Below, piece after piece: positions 50,301 through 60,110 of a DNA stretch of 64,000 bases (positions within the stretch are counted from its first letter, which is position 1; each line of letters opens with the position of its first letter). The notes under the pieces were generated by a model. That model saw nothing but the letters and a program-made list of their open reading frames with translations. It made no database searches and was not told where the DNA came from. The position numbers were made by a program, and so were the translations under genes. The stretch is taken from positions 40,097 through 104,096 of the forward strand of contig CAJNDT010000987.1 in the NCBI GenBank assembly GCA_905221615.1. The letters are read 5' to 3'. The stretch is from Symbiodinium sp. CCMP2592 (Eukaryota; Sar; Dinophyceae; Suessiales; Symbiodiniaceae).

Positions 50301-52504
50301 AGATCAGGTCGGGTGCCCAGGGTGACACGGTCGCTGAATCGTCCACAGTCACCTGGCAGGACTTTGACATCGCCATGACCGTTCCCGAAGCCTACTACGA
50401 CAACAGGCACTACTGGTTCCGGATCGACACCTATGCGACCCCGAACACCGGCTATGTCAAAGGGAGAACGTTCTATTGCCCTGGATGTGAAGCAATGAAG
50501 TTGGCTGAGTGCTACGCACAAGCCTTCTTCAAGCCGACCGGAAACGGGTATCCTGGACACTGCATTGGGTGCGCGCATACTTCAGCTTTGAAGATGCAGC
50601 ATCAAATCGGCTCCTTTAATGACTTGGTCTCGTCCCAGAAGTACACCTTGGCTTGCGCAAAGCACCTTTATGACCTGAGGCTCCAATTCGTGGATCCTCG
50701 CGTGGACATCAAGGAGTTCCTCAAAGTTTGTGCGGAGATGGTCTATGAAGACATCGGCAAGACGGTTTCTCACTACGGTGGTCTCCGAATCACAGCCAGT
50801 CAGGCCATCGAGTACGCGGCATGGGGAAAGGCCAAACAGTTGGCATGGGACAGAGGGTACGACTCCGAAGGCAAGACATGCTACATCTGCTACTACGATG
50901 CCGGGAACTGCGCTTATGCTGGTTTCATGAGAATGCTTTTGACTCCGGAAGAGCGCCAAGAATGCTACAGAGGGTCAGTCTTGCCCAAGGAAGAGCTCCT
51001 GGGTGACACGGTGGAGCTGGCGCTCGGGCTTCTTACAATTGCAATGAGACACCCAAGTCATTTTCCGAATTGGGGTGGCCTTGAGGGAGCAAATGCGTGC
51101 GCGAGGGGAATCGAAAGATCATTCTTCCGCTACGCGTCGGCCGAAGCTATCGAGCTGATCACGGTTGACTCCCCGCGCAAAAGGACACCGCCCAAGAAGA
51201 ATGAAGCAGTCGCTGAGATCGTCAACAACATGTCCGCTGACCTCGTGATTGATTTCACAGTGATCGTCGATGGTGATATCTACCCTGTAGAGATTGCGAG
51301 AACCGACGAGACACAGGCCGCTGACAACGTCACGGACGATCCAGGGTTCTCAGTTGCTCCACCAATACCTGCACAGGATGTAGATGTGGATGCGCAACCC
51401 GAAGAAGAACAAGGTGCAGAAGGCCCTGATCCCAGGCATGCAATTCGTGAAGGATTTGTCGCGCAGCTTCAGGACTATGTGGGAGTACTCGCTCAGGGCG
51501 AAATGTCGGTCGGAAGCGACCGCCTCACGTTCTGTGTCGCTTGTGGCAGTGATCTACACACTCTGTCCAATTGCACAGAAAATGCTGCGACCCGGGATCT
51601 GGTACTTCGAGGCGTCCAGATTATCAAGGAAAGCCTTCTTCGATATCCACGTCGAGTACCTCCACAAGAGGCTGAGCCAATGGACGTTGACACCACAGAC
51701 CATGTGAGTGTTGCATCCTCGGACCGACGACCCAAGGCCAAAGCCCGACCGCGACGCGGAGGCGAAGCCGTACGGGGTGATGTGGTCTTGATCCGTTATG
51801 AGAACAAACACAATCTCTGCACGGATGTGGAGAACCGTCGGGGCCTACATGATGCTTGTGGCGTACCACTGCAGGAATCGGGACCAGAGAATAGCCAGCG
51901 AGTGGTGGACCTCATTGAGCAGCTTTCGGACCATCGCGACCGACGCCTACCTCAACGAGGAGACCGTCCTAGCTTTGCTTACGATGATACCACTCATAGC
52001 TACACCAATGCAGGCTACGAATCCATCGGCGGCGGAAGGCCAATCCGGTGCGGGATTCTCGACCTGATCCCAACCAAGGGTGCAAGCTTCATCAACAATC
52101 GATGGGACCTCGTGAACGAAGTTGTCCTTCGCGACATCACCCGTCAGCGCAGGCTGAATGCGGATTGGGCGCTATCATGCATCCAATCTGACCTGCGCCA
52201 CAGAATCGCCAGGCGCCCAGGCTCGGAATGGCTTGACAACAGGTGCCAGGTGGCATTCAACAGTGTCATCAAATGTGATGAAGGAGGGTGGGTGATGATC
52301 GAAGATTTGGTGAGGCATGAGCCACTATGGACCCATGAAAGCAGACGCATCACCGAAGCGGTCTCAAGGACCGATGACCCAGACCCCCGGGCGGATCTAC
52401 TTTCTAGATCCACATTTGTGTGCGGATCTACTTTTGCACAGGGGGTTCTAGAAATTGATGGTCGCTGGAAAATGCCGTTCTTGGTAGGTCTTGTACAAAA
52501 GTAG
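47393..52504 (+). CDS. 1,703-aa protein with CCHC knuckle and truncated KptA-like end
   Basis: A single frame from ATG 47393 (MAESYNAYELAFEG). Most of it is unrecognised. There is a disordered Ser/Pro/Glu-rich linker near residues 450-530. Cys pairs YCPGC...CIGC (about 1030-1065) may bind zinc. FCVACGSDLHTLSNC (Cys1381-Cys1394) fits the C-x2-C-x4-H-x4-C retroviral zinc knuckle. Near the C-terminus CDEGGWVMIEDLVRHEPLW resembles the winged-helix half of KptA/Tpt1 RNA 2'-phosphotransferase; the NAD-binding half is absent because the frame enters a GGATCTACTTT-type repeat and stops. It is probably an accessory protein of the Copia element, or an adjacent element; a host gene is less likely. Confidence 0.65.
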   Translation: MAESYNAYELAFEGVDHEEVFPSGGMMRTFLKFHKFLEMYSGDSSQSVSLPPKITKDKVVDNDLIRTWAAFKAPPLVLLFTCANLSPGGDLSIRVREILKACLFAAPEEYMDKPYGEILAMVIKFGGGLKHIVADYEGKFNAITRFMVDEEVIRDDAKLAVVELEQERKQVRFDLNTATRNIVSADVYYNLAVLINSVETPYQAVTDTRIQQWYTVNQDYYHKLPMSGRAPDQSDLLAEPTLCRVCKLMYMFAKHTGYGLRTYNQECAASNDGATPLNVHQLALMMRTMPQGMGHPLAFAMNSLQAFSVCLHVLHSYVSWVDPETGHPHYRWSNDVLPDSDYTTYAFLKHHVDAVCADQDRNGFQLPDAFRGYTWNQCGVESGYVVDCSTKRATLGIWEAEFQQMGAPSPLMQDDGLFPPNLQRHPSWVYSTGRVAMPTASNLEPEGIVHPEHGRTPGQSQGSAAEPRATPSHGPKRARTDEATASASSSSAAPPPQPSSSQPEEEPSQPTWEEAPIPAGAQESWYHYVNIDEKGCRSSLLATTRDQDEYPPTIDETPKFVANHDVGTTPIQHYVRRLVTYLARIRSVSQSDDKGLNLKVYVKLSTKVWLRMYSRLYHALALVSCVHLPSPPMLTSAVMIEADSDLVDNDEIPEEARINTMNTLNGFRNSLGMGGKPDAATMRSQCTILVQDFDMVARTRGSTHTVRENLGMHGWSEIYIVSPSITTGANYNFQVTKGSLESVNATLDGLTEEQLATVTLHYHLSLQAILIENISFPMSEVGDGAAIRSDLQRQLKVTYVDPIIAAGKRTTRPPIVNINHDLRFVGAASNYLRQKASLFNGFHALGMYIELELRARACVVIHGSSFWSRMYSQTKHASSGVHTLSAEKVPAPDNRVRFKLGFAIYEKQLFCEKMVSTCFVEASKVRSWDETVRTDSVAHPSLVEIWEDKSEVKTSTKISQTWFTGEQQQQIRSGAQGDTVAESSTVTWQDFDIAMTVPEAYYDNRHYWFRIDTYATPNTGYVKGRTFYCPGCEAMKLAECYAQAFFKPTGNGYPGHCIGCAHTSALKMQHQIGSFNDLVSSQKYTLACAKHLYDLRLQFVDPRVDIKEFLKVCAEMVYEDIGKTVSHYGGLRITASQAIEYAAWGKAKQLAWDRGYDSEGKTCYICYYDAGNCAYAGFMRMLLTPEERQECYRGSVLPKEELLGDTVELALGLLTIAMRHPSHFPNWGGLEGANACARGIERSFFRYASAEAIELITVDSPRKRTPPKKNEAVAEIVNNMSADLVIDFTVIVDGDIYPVEIARTDETQAADNVTDDPGFSVAPPIPAQDVDVDAQPEEEQGAEGPDPRHAIREGFVAQLQDYVGVLAQGEMSVGSDRLTFCVACGSDLHTLSNCTENAATRDLVLRGVQIIKESLLRYPRRVPPQEAEPMDVDTTDHVSVASSDRRPKAKARPRRGGEAVRGDVVLIRYENKHNLCTDVENRRGLHDACGVPLQESGPENSQRVVDLIEQLSDHRDRRLPQRGDRPSFAYDDTTHSYTNAGYESIGGGRPIRCGILDLIPTKGASFINNRWDLVNEVVLRDITRQRRLNADWALSCIQSDLRHRIARRPGSEWLDNRCQVAFNSVIKCDEGGWVMIEDLVRHEPLWTHESRRITEAVSRTDDPDPRADLLSRSTFVCGSTFAQGVLEIDGRWKMPFLVGLVQK
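52390..52450. repeat. GGATCTACTTT-type repeat inside the ORF end
   Basis: GCGGATCTACTTTCTAGATC followed by GCGGATCTACTTTTGCACAG: two copies of a motif dispersed elsewhere in the window (9456-9638, 59140-59530). It coincides with the loss of the KptA-like domain. Confidence 0.6.
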
Positions 52505-53209
52505 CCAAGAAGGCTCTGCATGCCAAAAATTAATCATTTGGCTCAAACAGTGCGGGAAAGAAAAAAAAAAAGAACCCTAAGGCCCTAAAGCTCAAAACCT
52601 TAATATACCCGACCCTAAAACCAGGATGCAGGGGCAAAAGTATACAAATAGAAACCCATATATACAATTATCGCAAATTAAACGAAATTTCAGTGGCAGT
52701 TCGGATGAGTGGGGGCGAGAGAATTTAGTCCTCTACTCGAAAGAGATCGCTCATGTGGCATTCCACGAATCCCGAACTTTTCGTTGTCGTCGTCGTCGTC
52801 GTTTATTCGTCGTCATGTCACATGCAGTTGCTGTCGTTGCGAAAGCCGTGGCCGGCAACTGCTCTGGCTGACAGGGGCAGAAAGGGTCGGGAAAGGGTTT
52901 GCAAACTGGGCTTTGGACTTCACTGCAGGTTGCACGTATTCCCTGGGTTTCAAGCTCAATATATTCATCCTGTGGATCTGCTGAACTTAGATTTTCCGGG
53001 TGATTCAGATCAGGCTGCAATTCGCTCTGTAGGGGCCTTGTAGATGTTACAGCGGGGACCCTTGCCTACAAACCCCGACGAACACAAACCCCGAAAACCC
53101 AGTCGAGGTAGTAGTCGGTTGCCGTTGTCGTGGTACACTTCAGGAATAACCTGGGCTCCGGGTCCAAGTAATTCAGCTTCGGGCTTTATTTCAGGGCTGC
53201 AGTTTCGCA
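52505..53209. other. Spacer upstream of the 53.2-kb gene
   Basis: A poly-A/purine stretch (52556-52574), CTCAAA/CCCTAA-like sequence and GTCGTC repeats (52786-52806) whose frames are artefacts. The pyrimidine-rich TTTATTTCAG near 53190 could be the trans-splice acceptor for the next gene. Confidence 0.5.
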
Positions 53210-54679
53210 ATGGCGAAATCAAACATGAAGCGACCAGCGGCTCTGAAGAAGAGCACGGCGAAGCCGGCGGCGAAGTCGGCGGCGATGAAGAAGTCCCCGT
53301 CGACGGATGATGAGCCTCGCAAATCACGAGTGGGGTTCAAGAATGCGGGCACGTTGGCGGAGTCTTTGAGTCCTTTCGTTGAGAAGAGATTCTTCACGAA
53401 TTACACCACTGATCGTGCGATCAAATCTATGGACAAGAAGAAACTTTGTTCTTCGTACACTGGGATTTACAATTAGCACAACCTTCTGGAGTTTTCTTGG
53501 TCCGGTTAGAACTAAGAGGCTTTTCGTTTGCATTTCTGCTAATACAATTGAGCATCGGATATTTCGAGGTTGTTTCAGGGCATCCTCAACAGCTGCAGAC
53601 AGCTGAGCCCCACGTGGAACTTTCCGGATACTGTTATCAAGAAGGCATTGCTAGCGATATTGAAGAGGGAGGACTGGAGCTACGAAGATTTTGCAACTTT
53701 TTCTAGGTCCTATCCTGAAACTACCGAGATCGTGAGTGCTATTTGTCATAAGTTGCTAATATAGTGGGAGGACAAGCAGCACTTGGCCGAGCAGATTAAA
53801 GAGTGCGATCGGGATGCATGGTCAACAACCAATTCCTTGAGACTCAGTGCCGCATTCCGACATTATGCCCAAGCTACTCTTCGTGGAAGGGATTGGGTCC
53901 CAAAGGCACCATATGTCCTCGTATATTTAGGATTCTCTGCGGTTTCTGGAGGACTTGTTTTGTGTGTGTATTTTAGCTGACCCCTTCAGGCGCACAAACC
54001 CTTGAAGAGATTGCCTTCGGATATGCCTATTGGACGTAGGAGGGTCAAGGGAAAGCAGCCAGACAGGGCAGCGAAAGTGGAGGGCAAGCCTGCTGAACAG
54101 CATGATCTTATGGAGGAAGGGCAGGAAACCCATGATGGTTCTGATGCAGGCCAAACCAGCGACGGCACGGCAAGTAGCAGCACTACCAGCAGCAGCAGCA
54201 GCAACAGCAGCGACGCTTCGCAAGCTGTCAACCAGCAGGCACAGGAACCACAAGTGCCAAGCGGTCCTGAAAGCAAGCCCCGGCAGCAGCATCCACAGCA
54301 GCTCAGCAGCAGCCCGCAAGTCAATGCCCAGGAACAAAGCAAGTGCCAAGACCAGAATCCGTTGAAGCAAAGCGGCAGCAGCAGCATCAGCGGAAGTCCG
54401 CAGGGTCTATCTGACGTTTGGATGATTTAGCCTTGCTGCTCCATTGTAGAAATTGAGTTCATTCCACAAACTTGCATCGCGAGAATTCCCGAACTTATAA
54501 TGACTATATTGTTATACTTACAACTCCGGCCTAGCAAAGATCCCGCAAAGGAAGAGGCTGCCGCCTTCGTCCGCAGCGATTGGTTCCTCAATACCTTGGA
54601 GGGCATGATGGGAGGAGATCTGGGCCAGGATCCATCTACGAGTAGTGCGAGTTACTCGGCTTTTGTCTTAAATAAATAG
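53210..54679 (+). CDS. Unknown protein, five-exon model, Lys/Ala-rich N-terminus
   Basis: ATG 53210 opens MAKSNMKRPAALKKSTAKPA, a basic histone-tail-like start. Exon 1's end (about 53450) is unresolved. Exon 2, 53579-53731, begins GILNSCRQL and ends at ATC|GTGAGT. Exon 3, 53765-53914, contains WEDKQHLAEQIKECD and ends at TAT|GTCCTC. Exon 4, 53990-54404, contains a long Ser/Gln low-complexity tract. Exon 5, 54540-54679, contains FVRSDWFLNTLEGMMGGDLG and the stop. Phases agree from exon 2 onward. The helical middle and disordered, charged ends recall the basic, repeat-prone nuclear proteins common in dinoflagellates, but I recognise no domain. The function is unknown. Confidence 0.55.
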
Positions 54680-54936
54680 TATGGAGTCGGTGTTGAGTCG
54701 TGAGCTTCAAGCTTTCGGATTTCCAGCCAAAGGCTTATATAATTGGTTAGGGCTTAGGGTAGTCAGGGTCAACGATTCGTGCTGGGCTCCTTGATGGTTT
54801 GCGGGCTTGGGAAGGCTTGCTAGTGCAGGGGCTCAAAACTCCGAAGGATTTATTGCTCTGTAGGGCCAGACAGTGCAGCCCTCCATCCGCTTGATTCTAG
54901 ATGTCAGAGATCCGTTAAGCCCTTTAAGTTTTATGC

Positions 54937-55080
54937 ATGTCGCCGTGCCATGGCGAACCTCTGGGTACATCAGCATCTGAATCTAATGATCTCGACGACT
55001 CGGAAGCTTGGTTGACGGAGCTGCTGGCTTACGGCAGAGAGAGACAACGACGGAGACCCTCGCAGTCTGCATCAGAATAA
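54937..55080 (+). CDS. Short ORF or terminal exon, 47 codons
   Basis: ATG 54937 to TAA 55080 reads MSPCHGEPLGTSASESNDLD, later EAWLTELLAYGRERQRRRPS. Its codon use looks coding, with an acidic first half and basic end. It may be a small protein or the last exon of an unseen gene, since no clear acceptor fixes its start. Confidence 0.35.
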   Translation: MSPCHGEPLGTSASESNDLDDSEAWLTELLAYGRERQRRRPSQSASE

Positions 55081-55082
55081 TC

Positions 55083-55102
55083 ATGTGTGTGTGTGTGTGT
55101 GC
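55083..55102. repeat. (GT)n microsatellite
   Basis: About nine GT dinucleotides after the short ORF. Confidence 0.9.
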
Positions 55103-55184
55103 ATATATGTGGGTATCCCTTCAGGGAAGGGTTTAGGGCCTAAAGTTTAGGGTTTAGGGCTTAGGGGCTAATTGCATCTAAGAA

Positions 55185-55733
55185 TTGGTGGCACCACCAG
55201 ACCATCTCGAAGTCCCGCTCGTTCCCATTGCCGCACGTCCTCCGGGTGCTGTTTGGGAGATGAATGGTTCAGTCGTTCGTTGTGTTTCCGATAATTACTG
55301 GAAGCTTCGAGTGCCAAAACACCTGGCTGAGCTACCTCGCTTGAAGGGCTTGATCCAAGATATTATGGCCGAGCCTTGTTTGAAGCTTGACCTGTTGCCT
55401 TCGCAATCACTAGCGAGCAAAATACTTGAACGTGCGAACCTCGTGATCCGGGGCCTGGCTTCCAGCTCCTACTTTAAGATCGGCTTGACAAGCAATCCTG
55501 TTCATAGATGGAGCAACGATGGCTATGGCTACTTGCACAGCTCCAACCCTTCCTGGAATGAAATGAGAATTGTTGGTATTCTTGCCTCTGGAGAAGCTGC
55601 TGGGTTTCTAGAAGCAGCCCTGATTGACCGATGGCAACGGGACAATCGCTGCACAAATTCTGCTAGTGGCGGCGAAGGCATTTCGACTCAGGAAGGTCCG
55701 TTCTGTGTGTACGTGGTAGTGTCCACAAGATGA
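55185..55733 (+). CDS. GIY-YIG-nuclease-like exon(s)
   Basis: Open frame without a proper ATG at its left edge; an exon start after ACCACCAG (55190) is likely. YFKIGLTSNPVHRW followed by GYGYLHSSNP, MRIVGILASGE, AAGFLEAALIDRW and CTNSASGGEG resembles the GIY-YIG fold: the Lys-Ile-Gly strand, the Arg of HRW and the Glu of LEAALI would be the catalytic positions. In this fold the protein cleaves DNA. An upstream segment (NYWKLRVPKHLAELPRLKGL) is unrecognised. The frame ends with a genuine stop at 55733. The family assignment rests on motif spacing only; it may equally be an inactive derivative. Confidence 0.45.
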   Translation: MVAPPDHLEVPLVPIAARPPGAVWEMNGSVVRCVSDNYWKLRVPKHLAELPRLKGLIQDIMAEPCLKLDLLPSQSLASKILERANLVIRGLASSSYFKIGLTSNPVHRWSNDGYGYLHSSNPSWNEMRIVGILASGEAAGFLEAALIDRWQRDNRCTNSASGGEGISTQEGPFCVYVVVSTR

Positions 55734-56003
55734 TGCTGCCTGTGTTATAGCTGCAACCCGTGGCCTGTCCCACGCTGCAAAAAAAGGACGGCCTCGAAAC
55801 TAAGCCTTCTTAAAACCAAGCTCTAATGATTCTGATGCCCAATTCTAAAGCTTAAAATGCTCAACACCCTCAATATCCCACTAAATTTCAAAGCCTAGAT
55901 CCCGAACGACCTGAAGCCCGACCCTCGAACCCCAAACAAAACCTCACCCTAAACCTAAAACCGTGATCGGAAGCAAGATTCTTTTTTTGCACAATCCTCT
56001 CAG
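55734..56003. other. Spacer or intron
   Basis: CCCTAAA-like sequence ending in the acceptor TTTTTTTGCACAATCCTCTCAG (55981-56003), which defines the next exon. Confidence 0.6.
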
Positions 56004-57666
56004 GCTACCTTTCTCCGACTCCCGGTCCTCCTCGGCGACGAGCAGCCGAGACAGCGAAGCAGGAGGAAGCCTCGCCGAAGACTCCGAAGCAGACCCTCCT
56101 TAAGTTGAAACCAATGGACCCCGACGAAGGCGACGACAAGGACGACCAGGCCGACAAGCCCAAGCCCAAGAGAGCCAAGAAATCCAGCGACGCCCAGAAG
56201 AAGGAGAACGCCGACGCCGAGAAAAAGAAGAAGGAGAAGAACCCCAACGACACCGACGCCGAGAAGAAGGAGAAGAAGCCCGACGATGCCGACGCCGAGA
56301 AGAAGGAGAAGAAGCCCGACGATGCCGTCGCCGAGAAGAAGGAGAAGAAGCCCGACGATGCCGAGAAGAAGAAGGAGAAGAAGCCCGACGACGCCGACGC
56401 CGAGAAGAAGGAGAAGAAGCACCACGACGCCGACGAGAAGAAGGAGAAGAAGCCCGACGATTGCCACAAGAAGAAGGAGAAGAAGCCCGACGACGCCGAC
56501 GCCGAGCATGACGAGAAGATGCCCGACGATGCCGACAAGTCCAAGGAGGCTGCTGGCGATATCAAATGGAATCCGGAGCTGGGGAAGGCCTGCTGGCAAA
56601 AAAAAGAAGGGGTTATCATTTCATCCGTTCCTTTCGTCGACAAGGATGATGAGGTTAAGGTCTCGTTCGGTGGCTTGTTATGGAGTGTTCCTCATCTCGT
56701 ACCCAGTGATCTCGATTCCTCTATGCCACCAAAGAATCCCATGCAAACCCAAACCAAAGTGAAGGCCGTGCCGAAAGCCAAACAACTGAAACCCGTGGAC
56801 GATTATATCTACCCGATCATCCGCTGCAAGTACTGCACACAAGGCTCCAAGAACCCCTTGATCAAGATCGAGGTACGAGAAGATCGCCACAATCTGCGGT
56901 CCAAGTGGGTGCAGAAGCTGCAGCTGGTTGTGAAGGACAACCTCAGTGTCCAAAAGGCAATGCACATTGCCAAGAGCTTCGCCGATTCCTACGTGTACAT
57001 GAACCTCAATCCCGGTCAGTTAAACTTCAGGGGCTGTAGGGAGTCTCTGCTGGCTCACGAGCACGACTGGGAAACATCGGCTTTGGATTGGCAAACCATC
57101 AACAAGCTTGGCCTCAAGCACTTCCCGAACTCGCAATTCAGCTATGGTTTGTGTAAGCCTTTCCTAGTTCAAAGAAGCTTATTATTGGCTACCCACATGA
57201 TCCCTGCATGTAACATACATGCTTCCTATATATACATGCAAACCATCTCATACTTCATGCATTCTCGTAGACGCATGGTCGTACGCACGCAGACACACTC
57301 ACACACACACACACACACTCATTCCGTCATCATGCATACATATATACATACATACATATATACGTACATACTTATAGATGCATCTATACTAATCTATACA
57401 TACACACATACATACATACATACATACACACATACATGCATGCATACATACATACATAGATGCATACCTACATACCCGATCCCAGGCCGCACGATTCCCC
57501 TATCAAGATGCAGAGGGTGGCGAAGACCCAGATCGCGAACGATGAGGAGAAGGCGGTGGAGGGAGATGATGCTGATGATGGTAATGACAATGAAGAAGCT
57601 GACGAAGAAGAAGAGAACACAGATGACCCTACAGTAGATCCGGGGGAGCTTCACGAAGGCTCCTAG
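56004..57666 (+). CDS. Lys/Asp-repeat protein with conserved C-terminal region (at least two exons)
   Basis: Exon 1 follows a strong acceptor at 56003 and is open well before ATG 56114, so it is probably internal. It encodes a Lys/Glu/Asp/Ala repeat (units of KEKKPDDADAE) at about 56215-56540, then a folded region: IKWNPELGKACWQKKEGVI, IYPIIRCKYCTQGSKNP, VQKLQLVVKDNLSVQKAMH and RESLLAHEHDWETS. The donor is near 57146-57152 (GGTTTG or GTAAGC). After an intron full of CA/CATA repeats, a second exon begins near 57486 (PHDSPIKMQRVAKTQ) and ends in a strongly acidic tail before TAG 57664. The exact junction is unresolved because phases do not match the simplest choice. The function is unknown; the charged repeats suggest nuclear or scaffold use. 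Confidence 0.55.
56215..56540. repeat. In-frame 36-bp-type coding repeat
   Basis: Tandem GAGAAGAAGGAGAAGAAGCC followed by CGACGAYGCCGACGCC, about ten units with small deletions, all multiples of three. This suggests expansion under frame constraint. Confidence 0.85.
57296..57475. repeat. (CA)n and (CATA)n microsatellite within an intron
   Basis: About 180 bp of CA and CATA/CATG repeats between the two exons of the 56.0-57.7 kb gene. Confidence 0.9.
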
Positions 57667-60110
57667 ACTGATTCTTTCCGGTGCTTCAATTAAATACTAT
57701 GGACTTCAGATATCTAACTATACAAAACCCCAAAGCAAAACACAAAACCCTAAACCCGCAAATCAGATTCCCTAAGCCGGAATTACATATTCTGGCCTTT
57801 GATACCTACAAACCCCTAAACCCATACCCCAAACCCTAAATCCCAAAATCACAAAAGCTTAAACTTCTCCCTGTACCCTGAATCGCTCAGGCTTCGCACG
57901 CCTTGGTTCGGCGGCCTCTGAGTTGTTGGAAAACGAGGACTAGCCCAGACGCCTAAACTACCCTTTAGCATACACCACAAGCCAATCCCGATGCCCTGAA
58001 ACTTTGTCCCATGCAGCGAGACTCCGAAGAGCCTGTGCATCAATCAGCTTGCCACCACAGACCATAGAATCTTAAGGCTTAAGGTTGAAGTATGGTAGGG
58101 TAGGGTCATTCAGGTTCTAGGAGTCTAGGTCCAGATTCTTGGTGTTTATGCAGCTACGGTATGTGCCCTTATTACGCTAGCCTCTCGATCTTATCTTACT
58201 TGGGTATCAGCCATACATAATAATAGTCTGGGTGGCCGTGCAGGCTTGGATGAAGCATCGTGCGATTTTCCTTAGTTGCAGCAGCTGAGCACGGAGCTAC
58301 TTCCCCACGAACACCTATATATACGGTCCCCACGAACACCTATATATACGGTCCTTTGCTTATGTTCAATGCACTAACCTTAAAAGCCTGGCCCCATCGT
58401 CTCCGTCGATATAAGCAGCTGCCCTTTTGCCGACACTTTATGCAGGAAGAAATTTCTGCTTGATCTGTAAGATGAGCTCCAAGGCTTCTGGGATGACTGT
58501 GTGCACGTTGCTCAGATGTTTTAACTTAACGATTGGAGTGGTGCCGCTGAGTGTACTATTGTGTAACACACACCATTCAATTTTATCGGTATGTCATCGT
58601 GGTTCTTTGAAAAATAGCCCACCGCCCGAACTAATCAATACTCCTAATCTTTAAAACCAAATCATCAGTCCTTATATAGCACTCTCGACCCGGGTCGCTA
58701 TATGCAAGAATCATAGGTTTTGGATTATCGCAGCCCAGAAGCCACGCAGCGGGGCCGCTGTAGAGCCACGTCCAGACTTTGAAACCAACCTTTTCTAAAA
58801 ACCCTAAACCCTTGAATATACACGCCCCTATATGAACCCTAAGCCCAGGCCCCTATACTCGATCTCTGATTAATCCCCCCACCTACACCGCCCAGGCCCT
58901 CGGGATCTAGAGCCTCGTAGTGCTGCGACCTGTCATTGCTGGCTCCATAAGTAGAACCTTCGCCCCTGATTTCTTGCATTCTAAAAACTGGATCCCATAT
59001 AGAACTGGCTACACTGCTTATTATATAGGTATAAATATATATATATATATAAGAATATATGTGTATATATATATATACATATCGTGTTTGGGTCTGGAAT
59101 TGGAGCCCCCCCTAGTCGTATATTTGCATTCTACTAACTGGATCCATATCTAGTTGGGCCCTGAACCATATATACAAGCCCCTAAACCCTAAGCCTAAGT
59201 CCTGAATCTTCCACGAATCCTCCCGCCTGACAGCTGTACACCCAGGGTCCTGGGATCTGGAACCTTGTAGTGCTGCGATTCTGTCATTGTTGGATCTAAA
59301 AGTAGAACCTTCATTTGTCTAGTGGATCCACAAGTAGAACCACAGCTATAGTCTATGCTTGCATTCTAAAGATTGGATCCTGTATATCTATATATGAATA
59401 TATATAGTCTGGACTATACGATATTAATAACCCATATATAATATATATATGCTATATATATAGCTATAGCTAACAAAATCAACGACTTATGGCTGGATCC
59501 AGATTTACCCATGGGTGGCTCTACTTTTGCAGGCCTCGTGGTGTCCCAACAGCCCACCAGGGGTTTTTAAGACTAGCAGTCGTACGTCTTGCAAAATCAC
59601 AAAAGCCCCGATATCGTGCTGCTCTTCGAGTAGCCTAGTACCGTGTGTCGATGTTAGAGTAGCAACGTACCAAAGCGCCGATTTGGTGTGAATTGTGCTG
59701 ATCTACCGGCAAGAGTGCCAGCGAAGAGCTGGGGCCGACAATGAGGTATGGAAGTGGATCCCCGATGAGCCCCCCGATGAGCCCCATTAGGACGTCATAC
59801 GTGCTGTCTGCTCCTATAAGTAAGCAACGCAGAGAATGAGGTATCAAAGTAGATCCCCGATGAGCCCCCCAATGAGGTATGATGAGGTGTTCTGGACCCA
59901 GAAGATACACAAAGTCGTGCAATCTAGACCAATTGTAGCTAGTGTTGCGATCACGCAGACTCAACCACTGAACTCGAGGTTCCACTTCTATGGCTATTGT
60001 CTCGATCCGATGATGTGTGTTTGTGATGTATACATATCTCGAGGAAAGGTACAGGAAGGCCTAGGCTAGGGTAGCTGGGTAGATCTCTTTTTGCTGTGCC
60101 AGAGCACGGC
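57667..60110. other. Stretch without a supported gene
   Basis: CCCTAAA-like motifs; a 25-bp direct duplication (58303-58352); TA microsatellites (59034-59082, 59390-59472); repeated GGATCC.NAAGTAGAACC motifs (about 58940, 59140, 59300, 59325, 59500) and GTAGATCCCCGATGAGCCCC motifs (59755, 59843). The pyrimidine tract TCTTTTTGCTGTGCCAG (to 60102) is the likely acceptor for the next gene. Confidence 0.5.
58303..58352. repeat. Perfect 25-bp tandem duplication
   Basis: Two identical copies beginning CCCCACGAACACCTATATAT, 58303-58327 and 58328-58352. Confidence 0.95.

Larger units (their letters stand above)
36382..52504 (+). mobile_element. Copia-type LTR retroelement, internal region with possible second ORF
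   Basis: The polyprotein at 36382-47280 defines the element. The following ORF (47393-52504) is tightly spaced, equally long and carries a retroelement-style zinc knuckle, so I place it provisionally in the same element. No LTR pair, primer-binding site or polypurine tract could be fixed, and the 3' end appears disturbed by a GGATCTACTTT-type repeat at 52394-52447, so the true boundaries are unknown. Confidence 0.7.

Noticed and set aside
37000..52000. Many antisense frames over the two long ORFs
   Set aside because: Shadows of the coding strand with no domains.
35900..53000. Long terminal repeats of the Copia element
   Set aside because: No long direct repeat was found between the upstream leader and the downstream sequence; only a 10-base match.
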